From NCBI GenBank assembly GCA_963070105.1, contig OY718808.1, positions 4,193,738 through 4,257,737 of the forward strand: DNA of 64,000 nt, given 5' to 3'. Position numbers and translations under genes: made by a program. Below the pieces are notes generated by a model. That model ran no database searches. It was not told the DNA's origin and saw only the letters and a list, made by a program, of their open reading frames with translations. This stretch comes from Litomosoides sigmodontis. Its lineage: Eukaryota; Nematoda; Chromadorea; Rhabditida; Onchocercidae. Shown one piece after another: positions 12,457 through 33,985 of the stretch. Every line of letters begins with the position of its first letter. Within the stretch, counting starts at the first letter, position 1.

Positions 12457-13904
12457 TATCATGACAAATAAATTTCGGTAAAATTAGCAAAAATTTTTAT
12501 TTGCTAATATTTTATCGATTTTTCCCCAGTCATTTGTTCGTTTGCTGATATAATAATTATTAATAAAGCGAACGACGAATTCCAACATTAAATGAGAAAA
12601 TATTGAGGACAAAATCAGTTGTACAAAAAGTTTCCTCATTTTAATTATGTCAGTGAGAGAGTAAGACTGAATTTAAAGAGAGAGATTTAACGAAATTAAT
12701 ATTTTTTAAACTATTATTTAACTAAATAAGACCAAAAACTAAAAAAATTTTTAATCATTCATCGAAAAATAATCAAAATTTACATATTGCATTCATAGAT
12801 ACTTTGATGGTTAGATGGATCTTGATATCATATATATTTCAATACAATTGACTGATAATTTCTCAATTAAACTGTTAAACTTTTTAATAAATTGAAAAAG
12901 AGAAAGAAGGAAAGAAAATTTTGTGAAAAATAATTGAAACGATAATTGAAAGCTAAAAAAAATATTATCATTGCGTGAGAAAAAAACAACAACAAAATTA
13001 TTTATTAATTTAGCTAAATGGTTTTCTGTGAAGCTGTAAATTTCGACGAGAATTTTTTAACAATTTAAATTACAATAACTTGCAATTAATTAGGATGGTC
13101 CAAAAGATCGAATGGATGATAGCACATCCCTTATACACACTAGTATCTCGAATTATATTATTCAATTTTAATTCACTCAAAATTTCAATGACGAAAATAA
13201 TTAGTGCAAGAAAATGCAATTCTAAGTATTTAATTCATTCAATTAATTAATTTTACTAGCTCGTTAATCCAATTGACTGCTTCAATTTTGCTAATTCAAA
13301 TTGATTTCATTAATTTTGCAAATCGATTAATGAGGTGTTTAATTTCCGGCATGCACCAAGTGCAATTTGCTGGTTAATGATAATTAGACGGTACTCGGAG
13401 AAATGAATGAAAAAATGAATCGGTTCGCTTAAGCGTTCATTTCCTTTTCCTTTCTTGTGAAGAATCAAAAAAAAGAAAGAAATTGAAAATTGAAAAGAGA
13501 AGAAGCAATAAGTAAATTTTGTTTTGCAATGAAATCGATTACTGACCGATTATAAATGTGTTTCAGTCATTTCAGTTTTAATTCCAATTTTTTTTGTTTT
13601 CACTATATTATTTCAGATAACTAAACTAATTTGGGACCTTTTCGTAAATAATTTTGAATTTAGTTTAATTTAACTTCTTTTATTTCTTTTATAAAAAAAT
13701 CGAAGTTAAAATTTTTTTGTAAATGATACATATTAAATGATGTAGAGAAATGTGGTAAATGTTGTTATTTGCGCAAAAAAACAAACAAAAAATCAATTCG
13801 TTACTCAAAAAATATATGAAAAATTAATTAATTAATGAAATTAGGAAAATTTACTCGATTACAATCTAAGTGCATGCAATTTATTATCAAATTGCTTTTT
13901 TTCT

Positions 13905-13909
<5 letters not shown>

Positions 13910-13935
<26 letters not shown>
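13910..13935. repeat. (CT)n microsatellite
   Basis: About 13 CT units. Confidence 0.9.
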
Positions 13936-15639
13936 CTTTAACATATCGCAATGAATTCAAATATTTTCAAAATTTTTACAGAATGTGAAAAGGATGGCGT
14001 AAGTTTCAACTTTCAAGAAAAAAAAAAGGAAGCGGAGAGTTTCAAAAGATCCGTGATTTGATATAGCGTTTTGCGTATGTGTGCGTGCGTGTATCAGTGT
14101 GCGCGTGCGTGTGTCAGTGCGTGCGTGTGGTGCGCGCGTGTGAATCAAAAAATAAGCAATACGAACGGATATTTTTTATCACTCATACCTTTGTAGCAGG
14201 CATAAACAAATGAATGAAAGACGGCAAAGTGGCAAAATTTGACAAAATCATAGAAACAGACAAATAACGAATTTATGAATTGAACTTCAATTTGCCATTC
14301 TAAAAAGCATCTATTTATTCAAAATCTCAAGTCTATCCACCTGTGCAAGAACAAAAAATGTGAGAATTTGTCGCTAGCAAAAAGCAATATTTTTTAATGA
14401 AAAAAAATTTAAAAAAAAAACAAACTTTCGAAGGAATGGAATGGAGACAGTTAGCAATTCAGATTAATTGGCATAAATAATTAGGTAAAATTTAACCAAA
14501 CGCTAATTAAGCTTTAACCAAACTCTCTCCTTTTTCACTTTTTTCTTTTATTGTTCATTTAAAGCAATTTTTTGCACCATTAAGTTGTCCACAATCATAT
14601 ATTTATCATTAAAAAAACAAATTCATTAAAACTTTGAAATGCTTTAAAATTTACAAAACAGGCGAAAACTAAGCATGAATTGAAAAAAATTTTCTTTTAA
14701 AGCTTTTATTCACTGTTTTATTGTTGCTGCATGAACGCTAGTTAAATGATAATGAATTGAGCTGCGTGCGTTTTTTTGTTGCTTTTTTTTGTAGAAAAAA
14801 AATGAAAATTTTTAATTTAAATAGCTTGAAAATTCATATATTTTCTCCAATAAACTTTTATAAAACAACGCTAATATTCATTCATCCTCTTTCAACAATT
14901 TAATTAACTGTGATAACCATGGGAACAACTATTTGACACAGATTTTTTTAAGAATTTTCACGTAGCAATTAGTTAGTATAAAATTTTTTCATTGCATCTG
15001 ATCTTTCAACCGTAAGTGAAATGAAAACAATTTCAGGTGGTGATAGCGTCGCACATGGTGACTTGGTTTGGTGGTTGAATAGTAAGATGAAAATGAAGTG
15101 TCATCAATTGCGCTGATAAGTGATAAATCGTAGAAATATCACTTCTTCTGATAAGCGACAAAAGTTACAGTGCCTTTTTTTTTAATAGGTCCACTGCATT
15201 CGCCGCTGGAATCACGATGAGCAACTGCTTAAAATTTGCATAAAGGATAAAACTGCAACATATCGGCAATAGCTAATTATACAACTAAAGAATGAAAGGG
15301 AAGAAACGAAAAGCCATGCCGACAAATCAACAAATACGTGAGAACGTCACCTGAAATTGTTTGAAAATAGTATTTGTTACATACAACGTTTGCACCACAT
15401 TTGCACACTGCAGTAGTTTGTTGCAAAATTTTAATTTAAAAATAAAACATTTGCAATGAAATATTTCATTTATGAATTTCACCCTAAAAAAATCCATGAA
15501 ACAAACTTTCACTGCGTCAAACACAAGTCAACTTTAATTCAACAATTAAATTTACCATACATCCTTCTCGTTAGAAATTATGCTTTTAATTAATGAAACA
15601 ATTGCTCAACGTATTGTTTAATTTCTTTCACATATGATA

Positions 15640-15684
15640 AATTATGATAAATCATTCTATTACACCGAATGATTTATCATAATT
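15640..15684. repeat. Perfect 18-bp inverted repeat, 9-nt loop
   Basis: Left arm 15640-15657 is the exact reverse complement of 15667-15684; the loop is TATTACACC. Pairing stops cleanly at both ends. No coding context. Confidence 0.9.
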
Positions 15685-18456
15685 CGAGTAATTATTTGAT
15701 GGTTTTGCTTAAACTGATTTAAAGCCTGCAACTAAACTGATAGTTGTGATATTTTAAAACTTGATCGAACATAATATTTATTTAAAAACATAAATAAATA
15801 TAATAATAATAGTAATAATAACAGTGATATCGATAATCATAAAAGGTCATTTGCTTCAATTTGCTCATATTTTTAGCAAAAATTTTGCCTCAAATCAATT
15901 TTTGTGAAATTGATGAAATATGCTTTGCATTTTTATTGGACTTTAAATCATTTCATTTCTTCGTTTTCCACCACAACCACCACCATCACCACCTGTCCTG
16001 TCATGCCATTCATCAATCTATCGGCACTGTCATTCCTCTCCTACAACATCGCAAATATTTGAATACTTTTTCGTTAGCTAAAATGCTAATTATTACTCTC
16101 ATCCATTTCGGCTTTTTTTTTCACATTTTCCATTTTCTTCTCATAATCAATTATTTTTTTCAATTGTTATTTACTAATGCGGTTAGATGAGGAAATTAAA
16201 TGGACAACAAAAATTGAGGAATTTAAATTAATAGCTGTCGCATTATAGACACTAATGCATAATTAATATGTTCCAATTAATATTTAATAAATTTCATAAA
16301 AAATTTAACACTCCTCCTAAATAACAAAGAGTATAGAATATAGCAATTAACATGTTGCAATAGTGATTACTTTATGCTAAAATTTTAAGCATAAAAGGGG
16401 GACACACCAAACACATTAATTAAGCAGAAGGAATATTTTGAAATGTCTTTGAAAGACTTTCGAAAAAACTTCCAATCAATTAATATTTAATAAAATATTT
16501 AATAAACTTCGTAAAAAATTTTTGCTAAAATTTTAAGCAAAAATTTTTTCTTGCTTTTATATTATAGGCTTGAATCTCTTTTACTAAATGAATTTAATTT
16601 ATTTGCAAAATTTCGTTCCTCGCCTTTTGCCTTCGTCATGTTTCTTCTCTTTTAATTTTATAGTGTCACTTTTATTACATTTAATAGTCGTCGAAATTTG
16701 AAATTATTATTTTTCTTACATATTGATCGGCTATCGATATGTCATCGGAAGTTGTTTCGGAACTCTTTCAAAGATATTTGAAAATATTTTTTTTGCTTAA
16801 TTAATGTGTTTGATGTGTCCTCAATTAGTCGTTGACTTGCGTAATTATTATGGTAAAGGAACTCAATCAAATTTGTCCGAAAAAGAAATAGAAGGAAAAA
16901 AAACCTAAAAAGCAATCGTTGACTTTTCAGTTTTTTCACATTGGCAATTAAAAAAACGAACGAATGAAAATTCCACCAATCAAATTTGAATTTTTATTGA
17001 AACGAACCAAATAGTTTAGCAAAATTTTTGCATTGTTTCTTTTACTTTCTCCTTTAAAAAAAAACTTGAAGTTTTCTTTCTGAATGTAAATTTTTTGAAA
17101 AATTGGCGAATAAAATTTAAGTAATTTTTTGCACAAAATGTAACGAAATCGCTGCTATATGAGCTTCGATTATTCACCTTCATTTTGAAATCCGAATGCG
17201 AGTTTTCTTAAAAAATTCATTGCTAGCCGATGATGTATACTACTATATTTTGCCCCTTCGCTTTTTCTCCCTTTTCATCTCATTTCATCTTCTTCTTTTC
17301 AAAATTTCCGAAATTATAAAATTTTCTTTTTCTAGCTCCTTTCTCGCACGTTTCATCATCAATATTTTTACTAATTCATTAATTTGTTCTAAAATTAATT
17401 GAAATAAATAAGGCTTTTTTTTTATTGTACCTAACAATCACACCTCCACCTACCAATAAGGAAAAAGAAAGAAAAAATAAATTGAAGAAAAAACAACTGA
17501 AATTTGTTTTTCGACGATCAACTTTTATGCCTTTCTTCTTCCCCCCCCCCCCTCTCCAAGAAAAATATTTTCATATTTTCAAAAAAATTATTCATTCAAA
17601 TGATGATAGCAATGAGAAGGATAAATTTATTTCATTTTATATTTTCTACACTCATTGCATTGTAATAGATTTTTAATTTTAATTAGCAAAGAAGAAAACC
17701 CCGTAACTATTCCATTCCCTTTTTCTTTTCCATTTTTAACGAATGACACACTTTCGGAATTTCAAGGAAGCTAATATTTCTTCGCCCCTAAAATCCTTTC
17801 TTCCCTTTTAGGTACTATTATGGTTGAAGCAATAGCCTCAAAAGAAAGGAAAAGAAGCAAAAGAATATGATTGCATTCGACGTGTGCGCACGTTAAATGC
17901 CCAAAATTTTATGTTCGACTAAAAGAAAAACGATAATTAGTTAATTTGAAGATTGCTTACTTTCATAATGTCACCGTTTTGCAATGCATAATTTAATGCT
18001 CAAATTGCTAGTAGCAATGAAGCAAAGCGAAAAGAAAAGGAAAATATTTTTGCCAAATTTTAATTTAAACTAATTTATCCAAATTTGCTAACAAAAAAAA
18101 TTTAATTTTTTAATTTTTTCAAAAATTTTTTGAAACAACAATTTTTTAAATTCTATTATTAGTTATCTTTTTATAAATAGATATTAATAAATAAATAAAC
18201 TGATAAATAAACAAATAAATAAATAATAAATAGTTAGGAATTCAAATTATTCTTTCGTTTCTCTCTTTCTTATGCAAAATGAAATGCAGCTTTTTAAAGC
18301 AATAAACTTATGTTAATCAATGATAATTTATGAGTGAAAGTAAATGCAGTGGAAAAATCCGTTCTTTTATCGATTTAACATTTATCAGCAAAGATACGAA
18401 ACGAAATAAACATTTCAGGCACTTTCAGAAAGTTTTAAAATATTGCGACGAAAACT

Positions 18457-18505
18457 ACAAATACAATTTTAAAACAATTACAAATACAATTTTAAAACAA
18501 TGCCA
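18457..18505. repeat. Two-copy tandem repeat, about 24 bp period
   Basis: ACAAATACAATTTTAAAACA is repeated once with a short linker. Confidence 0.8.
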
Positions 18506-19114
18506 AAAACCATTGAATTTTTGTATTAAATTTAAATTAAAATTTAACACACACTGCAAAAAAAAATTCCTCTAATTCATTGAACTGTATCAATCGTTTT
18601 TTCCTGCTTTATGCAGCAAGTTAATTAGAAGAAATTTAATTCAAATATATACGCATAAAATAGTGCAATATATTTCGTAAAAAATGTTTAAATATCGGTA
18701 ATTTTACTTTTTGCGCACTTTAGCATGGCGATTTTTTTTTCCGATAAATAATCAATTTAGGAAAAAATTTCTTAATAAAGCGTAAATTTATGGTGCTTTT
18801 TTAATAATTAAAATCTATGTTGTCTTTTTTTTTACTAATTGAACTTTGTGCTGTTTTTTTAGCAATTGAAATTTGCTCGACCTTTTTGTAACGCTTGAAA
18901 AAGAGCTTTAACAAGTGAAATTGCAAATTATTCGTTTTGCTTCTTTTCTTGCTTCACTCTTTAACAGTTTTTTTTTTTTATTTCATTAAAGAAAAGGAAA
19001 AATGTGGATATGCATGTGCAGTTATGAATTGTGTAAACAAATTAGTGTGCTAAGTGATTAGGCCATTATCGGCTGCGAGGCACAATTTTGGAAAGACAAT
19101 ATTTTATTGGGATA

Positions 19115-19140
19115 GGACAGAATGCTTTTGCATTCTGTCC
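19115..19140. repeat. Perfect 11-bp inverted repeat, TTTT loop
   Basis: GGACAGAATGC, TTTT, then its exact complement GCATTCTGTCC. It lies in a short GC-richer patch and is followed by CTCAGCCC. Confidence 0.9.
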
Positions 19141-19987
19141 CTCAGCCCACCCACCTTTTCAACCCTTATTGGCCTACATTTAATTAAGCTAGGTGAAAAA
19201 AAAAAACACTTTTAAAGCTTAAGGGAAGATGTGATGCATTTCTAGCATACCGTCGTCATCACCAATCCACTACAAATTCATTATTGGTCCTCATTTTTTC
19301 AAAGAAAAATTTATATTTAAAGCAATTTGTTGTGTTATTTTCTCACTCGCATAATGTAATTTTTTTGCATTTATATAGCTTACCTGAAAATTTAACACAT
19401 TTTAAATGATTTCCAAGAGTTTAGATAAATTTTAAATTATACATTCTTTAGGAGAATTTAGGGATAATCTTATAAAAGTTTAGTTTACGTTGTATAAATG
19501 CATTTTCACGTAGCTTACGTATGAGCTGTAACGGTATTTTCCTCTACGTGCATTCACACAAATTCTTTTTCATTGCAAACATTTTCATTGGTAAAATTTT
19601 GATGATCGCTCAAATCTATTAATAATAATGTAATGTAGCATGAAATTCAGTCCAATAAACAATTCACATGGGATAATTTATTTCTAATATCTATAATTCA
19701 GTTCCAATATTTCATTTCCAGCGTTACATTATTCATTTCTAACGTTACATCATTTTTTTCGAATATTTTATCACTTATTTCACTTAATTCACAGGAAATT
19801 AGAGAAGAGAAAAGTAAAATACGTATTATATGGAAAAGTTGAAGTTTTTTTAGCAATTAAAAATTTAAAATTTTTAATTCTGAAAAAATTTTGCTCTTTT
19901 TTTCAATTATAAGAATGCTATTAATTTTGCTACAATTTCTTGTTTTTATTAGTTATTATTCTAGCATAAAATGTCTTGCGCACAGCA

Positions 19988-20054
19988 ATGAAGTTAGCGG
20001 AGCACAAGCAAAGGCGACAGTTTGACATAAAACAAAGTTTTTATACCAACAGAA
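19988..20054 (+). CDS. Possible short 5' exon, unassigned
   Basis: An ATG opens 22 codons rich in Lys, Arg and Gln (starting MKLAEHKQRRQ) and runs into a near-consensus donor, AGAA then GTAAGTGATT, leaving codon phase 1. No other exon is attached. The next plus-strand gene is gar-2, but the phase does not fit its first exon at 23438, which has its own ATG. It may be an untranslated or alternative exon, or chance. Confidence 0.2.
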
Positions 20055-20297
20055 GTAAGTGATTAATTGAAATTTCTTTTAATATTTCATATTTAACAAA
20101 TTTGAATTAATGTTTTTGCAAATAATGATTGTGCGTAGTATGCATGTATGTGTAATTAGTATTTAATTATCAAAAGTTTATCATATCATTTTAGCAATTT
20201 TAATTCGTAGAATAATTTTAAAATTTAAAATTTAATCCTTTATAGCTCAGCACTTTTTATTTCTGTAAATAAAAAATAGGTACACAAATACGTGCCT

Positions 20298-20298
20298 T

Positions 20299-20332
<34 letters not shown>

Positions 20333-20352
20333 GCACACGCACGCACACACAC
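20298..20352. repeat. (CA)n microsatellite with GC interruptions
   Basis: CA array interrupted by GCAC units. Confidence 0.9.
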
Positions 20353-21676
20353 ATACGCACATATATCACGCAGATTGCACTGATTCGAGTAACTTACTCG
20401 CATAGTGTAGCAGTTGTCGCGGTACTCGTGCGCTTTTTGTTTCATACACTTTTCAACAGCAACAATTTAAATAAGAAAAAAAAAACGAATTTAATGGTAT
20501 GTTTCATTAAATAATAAATAAGTTCGATTGAATTTCTTTCTTTCACTCTTCTAATTCAAACTAAATAAAAGTGCCGAAATGAAATGATTTATAATTTAAA
20601 AATAAAAGAAAAGCATTTCAATTAATGCTATATTTTATTTGGAGAAAAGCGAGAGAGAGGGAGAGGGAGAGGGAGAGAGAGAGAGATAGAGTGCGAGAGG
20701 CATATATTGCGTGAATGAGATCACATCGTCGACTATTAGCAGCTGTTAAAAAATAAATATTTGGTAGAAGCAATCGTTTTTTTTTTCTGCTTCTTTCTAA
20801 ACATTTTAATTTCTAGTTAATTCTCTCTCATTTCTCTACTCCATTTTTGTTCACCTCTTTTTTATCGCTTCGCATTAAAATCAAGTTTAATTTTAACCTT
20901 GCAAGTATGAAATAGTTCATTTATCATTTAAGAAATAAAACATACTTGACATTTCTCTTCCGTTTTGCATATTCATTATTTCACTTTCCTTTTTTGCCTT
21001 CTCCTACTTACTTTAATAATTTAACTTATGAAAAAACAGCAAAAAAAAGGTTACGCGTAGAAGTACGTGTACATTTAACAATGTTAAATTATTTTATCAG
21101 TTGAGGATTTTTTTCACGTTTTGCGTTGATTGCCTGTTTGCGTGCAATTATTAATACACATTCAGTTGTAATTGGAATAATTAAAATGAAATTAAAACAT
21201 ATCTATTCTTTTTTTTGTTTACCTAATTTGCAACTAATACTTTTCGTGACAATTTTGTTTGAGACATAATACAATTTATTTTCATTTGCTATTGTCACTA
21301 CTTTTACGACTGTTACATTTTTATTACTATTCTTAATTACCATTAATTATTATTATCATCATATATCTAACCATCACCTTTATTGTCATCATTATTACTA
21401 TTGTTATTAATATTTTTACTACCCACGGCCGTAGTAGTTTGTAGTAGTAGTAGTTGTGTCATCTTAAGCGCATCCGTAAAAATTTAATATTTGTTAAATT
21501 GTTATTAAATTACTAAATACTGCATTTCTATCATTGCAATTTCCTACCATACTCTACTTGTTCCTTCCTAAAAGTCAGATGTGTAATTTTTAAAAACGAA
21601 ATTATTAGTTGTTCGAAAATTTCACCCGAAATTTCATTAATAAATAATCAAATAATGTGTAAGTAAAGGAAAAGTA

Positions 21677-21717
21677 GCATTTCAGGTTAGTCGTGACGAG
21701 CATTTCAGGTTAGTCGT
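21677..21717. repeat. 18-bp direct repeat, 23 bp period
   Basis: GCATTTCAGGTTAGTCGT occurs at 21677-21694 and again at 21700-21717, separated by GACGA. Each copy contains TTTCAGGTTAG, which resembles a splice junction. Confidence 0.9.
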
Positions 21718-21861
21718 TTCATCCATACGTACGTATGAGAAGCTATAATTCATTATCACACATGAAGATATCAATTGAAGGCACAGTTGTGACGAAAAAC
21801 TCATCAGTGCTAACTGAGCTCAACTTCGATCGAGCGGAAAGCTCAGAAGGAAGGAAAAAAT

Positions 21862-21912
21862 GGGGGGAGCAAGGGGGGGGGAGGGGTGGGGAGAGGGGGA
21901 AAGGGGGGGGGG
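21862..21912 (+). other. G-rich tract with G-quadruplex potential
   Basis: Six runs of four or more G (including runs of 9 and 10) separated by one to five other bases fill about 50 bp on the plus strand, in otherwise AT-rich DNA. Confidence 0.8.
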
Positions 21913-22263
21913 AAAGAGGAAGAGATGAGAAAAGGCCTTAGTGGCCATATTCACTTGCTCTTAGATATTTCTCTTCTATTTCGATCTTCTTTTCTCATTT
22001 TTTTTTTAACAAATACTCTTTTAAAATATTTTTTAATAAATAAAATGACATTTAATTTTAATATGTTCAAGTCTCACACTTCTTTCAAATCCTTTCATTT
22101 TCATTTTCCACTCCTATTATTTCCATAATTGCAACTTTTGAATAATTATTGATTTCAATAGTTTGTATCAATCAGTGCTCCTTCATGCTTTCACCAAAAT
22201 CTTTTTATTATTACCATTAATTTTATTACCATTTTAATTGTTATTACTTAAAAAAGGCAATAA

Positions 22264-22266
<3 letters not shown>

Positions 22267-22349
<83 letters not shown>
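22267..22349. repeat. (TA)n microsatellite
   Basis: About 41 uninterrupted TA units, ending 65 bp before the GC-rich hairpin element. Confidence 0.95.
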
Positions 22350-22352
<3 letters not shown>

Positions 22353-22411
22353 AAAAAATCAAAAAATCCAATCAAATTATAAGGTTTTCGATGTTATATT
22401 TTTTATCTTTG

Positions 22412-22532
22412 ACCTGTAAGTGATAGAGCGGGCGCTTCGTAATTAAAGTTAATGATGCCGCGTGGACTAGGTTGCAGTGTACTATCACGCACTCATCTTA
22501 AAATCCGCCTGAATTAGCAGGCGGATTTTTAA
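22412..22532 (+). ncRNA. Candidate structured RNA ending in a hairpin plus T run
   Basis: A compact GC-rich island. Positions 22500-22511 (AAAATCCGCCTG) pair perfectly with 22518-22529 across the loop AATTAG, and the right arm ends in five T. Upstream, GTGATAG near 22420 can pair with CTATCAC near 22482, closing a loop of about 55 nt. Hairpin plus oligo-T is the form of an RNA polymerase III end and also of a bacterial intrinsic terminator. I matched it to no snRNA, SL RNA, tRNA or Y-type RNA. The boundaries are guesses. Confidence 0.3.
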
Positions 22533-23437
22533 CGGGAAAATTGCAGACTGACACCGTGGTGTTGTATTTTTCGTGTTTTTTCTTTGGATAATTACGATAT
22601 TCATTCAGTAAATTTTTTTTTTAATTCCAAATTTTTTTTTTGACAAAATTAATTCACTCCATTCTCAATTAATTTTAAGCAATTAATTTGTAGCGCAGTA
22701 TTCAGCATTCATGAGGGAAATGACCAGTTGATCAGAATTAATTGATTGAATAAAGTGAGACATTTGAAATCAATCACTTGCATATCTCAATAATGTCTTA
22801 CAAGAAATATATGATAAAGAAAGACTGAGCTTTTGTCCTAAATTTATTCTCATACGAAGTAGTTGTTTAGTAATTTGATATGGTTATTAATTACTTCGTT
22901 ATTAATTTACATTCTTCCCACTACCACCATAGAAGTAATATCTTATCGTTTTATGTTTTTTTCTTTCACATGAAAAATAATTTCGAACTAAAATATCGCA
23001 TAAAATTTTTACTAGAGAAAATTTTAAAGAGTAAATTTTTGCACGAATAAATGAAATGGTTGAAAAAGAAATTTCATTTTGTTTGCTGATTTTCTACTCA
23101 ATTATTTACATAATAATTGAACTTATTGTTACTGATTCATTGATTCCTGCACTTCTTTCCCATATTAAGTACTTAAGTAATTACGTGTAATTACGTGGTG
23201 TTTTCCTTTCGTTCTTCATTTTTATTTATCGAATTTATTGTTTTCCTGGACTGCTCCTCCTACGCATTTAATATGTCCAATGTGTTCGATAAAAAATTAG
23301 GCTATTTTATATATCAATAATTGAGGAACCGAAAAAAAAAACAAGCCTTATGGAATTTGCTCACTTTTATTTATCCCTTCTTTTCTCCCTTTTGTAATCG
23401 AAGAAGGATAGACTGGTAAATTCGCTAAACGTGGAAG

Positions 23438-31993
<8,556 letters not shown>

Positions 31994-33907
31994 GCAGCTT
32001 CTTATTGTTTTAAAATGAAAAGAAAACGGAAAAAATATATGATCATACATTTTTTCGACTAAAATCTTATTGTATAATTTGTGGAGGAAAAAAAATTATT
32101 TTAGGAAATTATTGCTGAGCAATATATTTTACAGTACTACAAGCATTTTCGTCTTTTTTATTTTTGAAATATCTTTAGTTGTCATTTGTATAGTTGTAGG
32201 AAAATTATTCTTATAGAAATTTTTCATGCATGTATTTTTACATTTGTTCATCTATCTCTTCTTCCTCTTCTTCTTAATTTCACTCTAAATTCGGTTTTTG
32301 TCGAAAAAACGTTTTGAATTCTTTTCCTAAGAATTTTTTTCAGTACAAATTTTGCGAAATGTCTTATTTTTGAGATTTAATAATTCACAACGTATGTAGA
32401 GACTTCATGTATTATCGTTCATACATATATATGTACAATTTGTTTAATTTTGTAGAAATGAAAAACTAGTTATTCAGGCTTAGAAAATAATTTCGGCCAA
32501 ATTTCAACTGAAACATCTCTTCCAAAAAAAAAAATGTGCCATTGAAAATCGTTGCATTAATTGCAAACTGATTCATTAAGTGTGTCATAATTGCCTTTTT
32601 TCGACAACCTATTTTCATTGAAAGAAAAAATTCGAACAATTAGTAAAAACAAATTTGATAATTTAAAATTGATTTGCATTCATTGGATGAGCCAAGCTAT
32701 CCAAGAGAAAATGCCTTCTTTGAAAAGAATATTTTGCAATATCTCACAATTGTAGTGTAAATTTAAAACCCAAAAACAACTTAATTAAAATTGTCTATGT
32801 AAATAATTTTAAGAAAATTACACTTTACGGTGACGAACGTTATAAGGAAAATTAACACTTTCAAAAGAAATTAGTACCGTGTGAACAGATATTGATTGAG
32901 AGGTAACCAATCGATAAAATTTTCATTTTCCTTACCTAAAATATTATCAATGAATAAAGATATCATTTAGAGAAGCAGTGGTGTAAGCAAACTTAATTAG
33001 GTAATTAAGAAAGTGAGAGTTGAAAAATTAGCAAGTGACCCAGGCGCAATTTATACATGCATGGTTATCACGCAGGTAATTTCGACACTGGCTGATGGAG
33101 TGACGAGAACCGGTAGATAACCAGTTTTTTTTATTTTTCGTCACCACCCACGCCATTATTTTATTATTGATAATTTACAACGTTGTAACAATCAAATTAT
33201 AATTGTTGTAGTCTGATGGTGTTAGGAAGTGGAAAAAACACGCCAACATTTTGCTAATGGAGCAGTTTTAAAATTTTTTCAACTTTTTTCGTTTTGAAAC
33301 ATTATGCTTAATTGTGCTTTTAATATTTTTGGCAATTTCTTCAGCATTCCATTTTGGACATTTTTGTAAGAAAAGATTTAGTAAAGCAAATTTTCTATTG
33401 ACTGATCGTTTTCTCGTTACATTATCATTGTTATTATTATCACTATCATTTATTACTATTATTATTATATATTAAATTATTATTTTTATATTATTATTCA
33501 TTATTATCGTCTGCTATCAATTTTTTACTATTATTATTATTATCATTGTTTAGTATTAATATTACTATTACTGCCACTATTAATATTATTTGTAGTAATT
33601 ACAATTAGTGCTATTATTACTATTACTGTTATTATTGCTAAACATTTTTGAAACAAACAAAAAGTAATCATTTTTTTTTGCAACGACTAGCATAACAATG
33701 ACTGTTTCTCTTGAGTATTTGTAAAATTAATTTTAATAAACAAGAAAGAAACATTTGTGAAAGTTAAAATGAAAGTGTGATGAAATTTTGGATCGATGAA
33801 TAGCCATAGTTAGAGAGTATTTAAAAATTTGATCGGTGAGATGAAGAGAATTTGCAAGAGGACTACGTAAACTAATGCTTAACATAGTTTTGTTTTCTAT
33901 CAGCCAA

Positions 33908-33953
<46 letters not shown>

Positions 33954-33985
33954 ACTACTACTTCTACTACCTGCATCACGGAACA
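31994..33985. other. Intergenic, no gene seen
   Basis: AT-rich spacer between gar-2 and the hormone gene. Degenerate ATT triplets fill 33420-33640, and a (CTA)n array lies just before the hormone start. Confidence 0.6.
33906..33953. repeat. (CTA)n microsatellite
   Basis: About 15 ACT/CTA units ending some 30 bp upstream of the hormone ATG, so probably in its 5' leader or proximal promoter. Confidence 0.9.

Larger units (their letters stand above)
12121..23437. other. AT-rich stretch without a recognised gene
   Basis: About 11.3 kb. I see degenerate ATT triplet tracts (12130-12360), short tandem duplications, microsatellites, three notable hairpins and a G-rich tract (listed separately). One short exon-like ORF (19988-20054) ends in a good donor. 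I saw no long ORF with a recognisable domain, no tRNA or rRNA and no transposase. It probably includes distal 5' sequence of gar-2. Confidence 0.5.
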
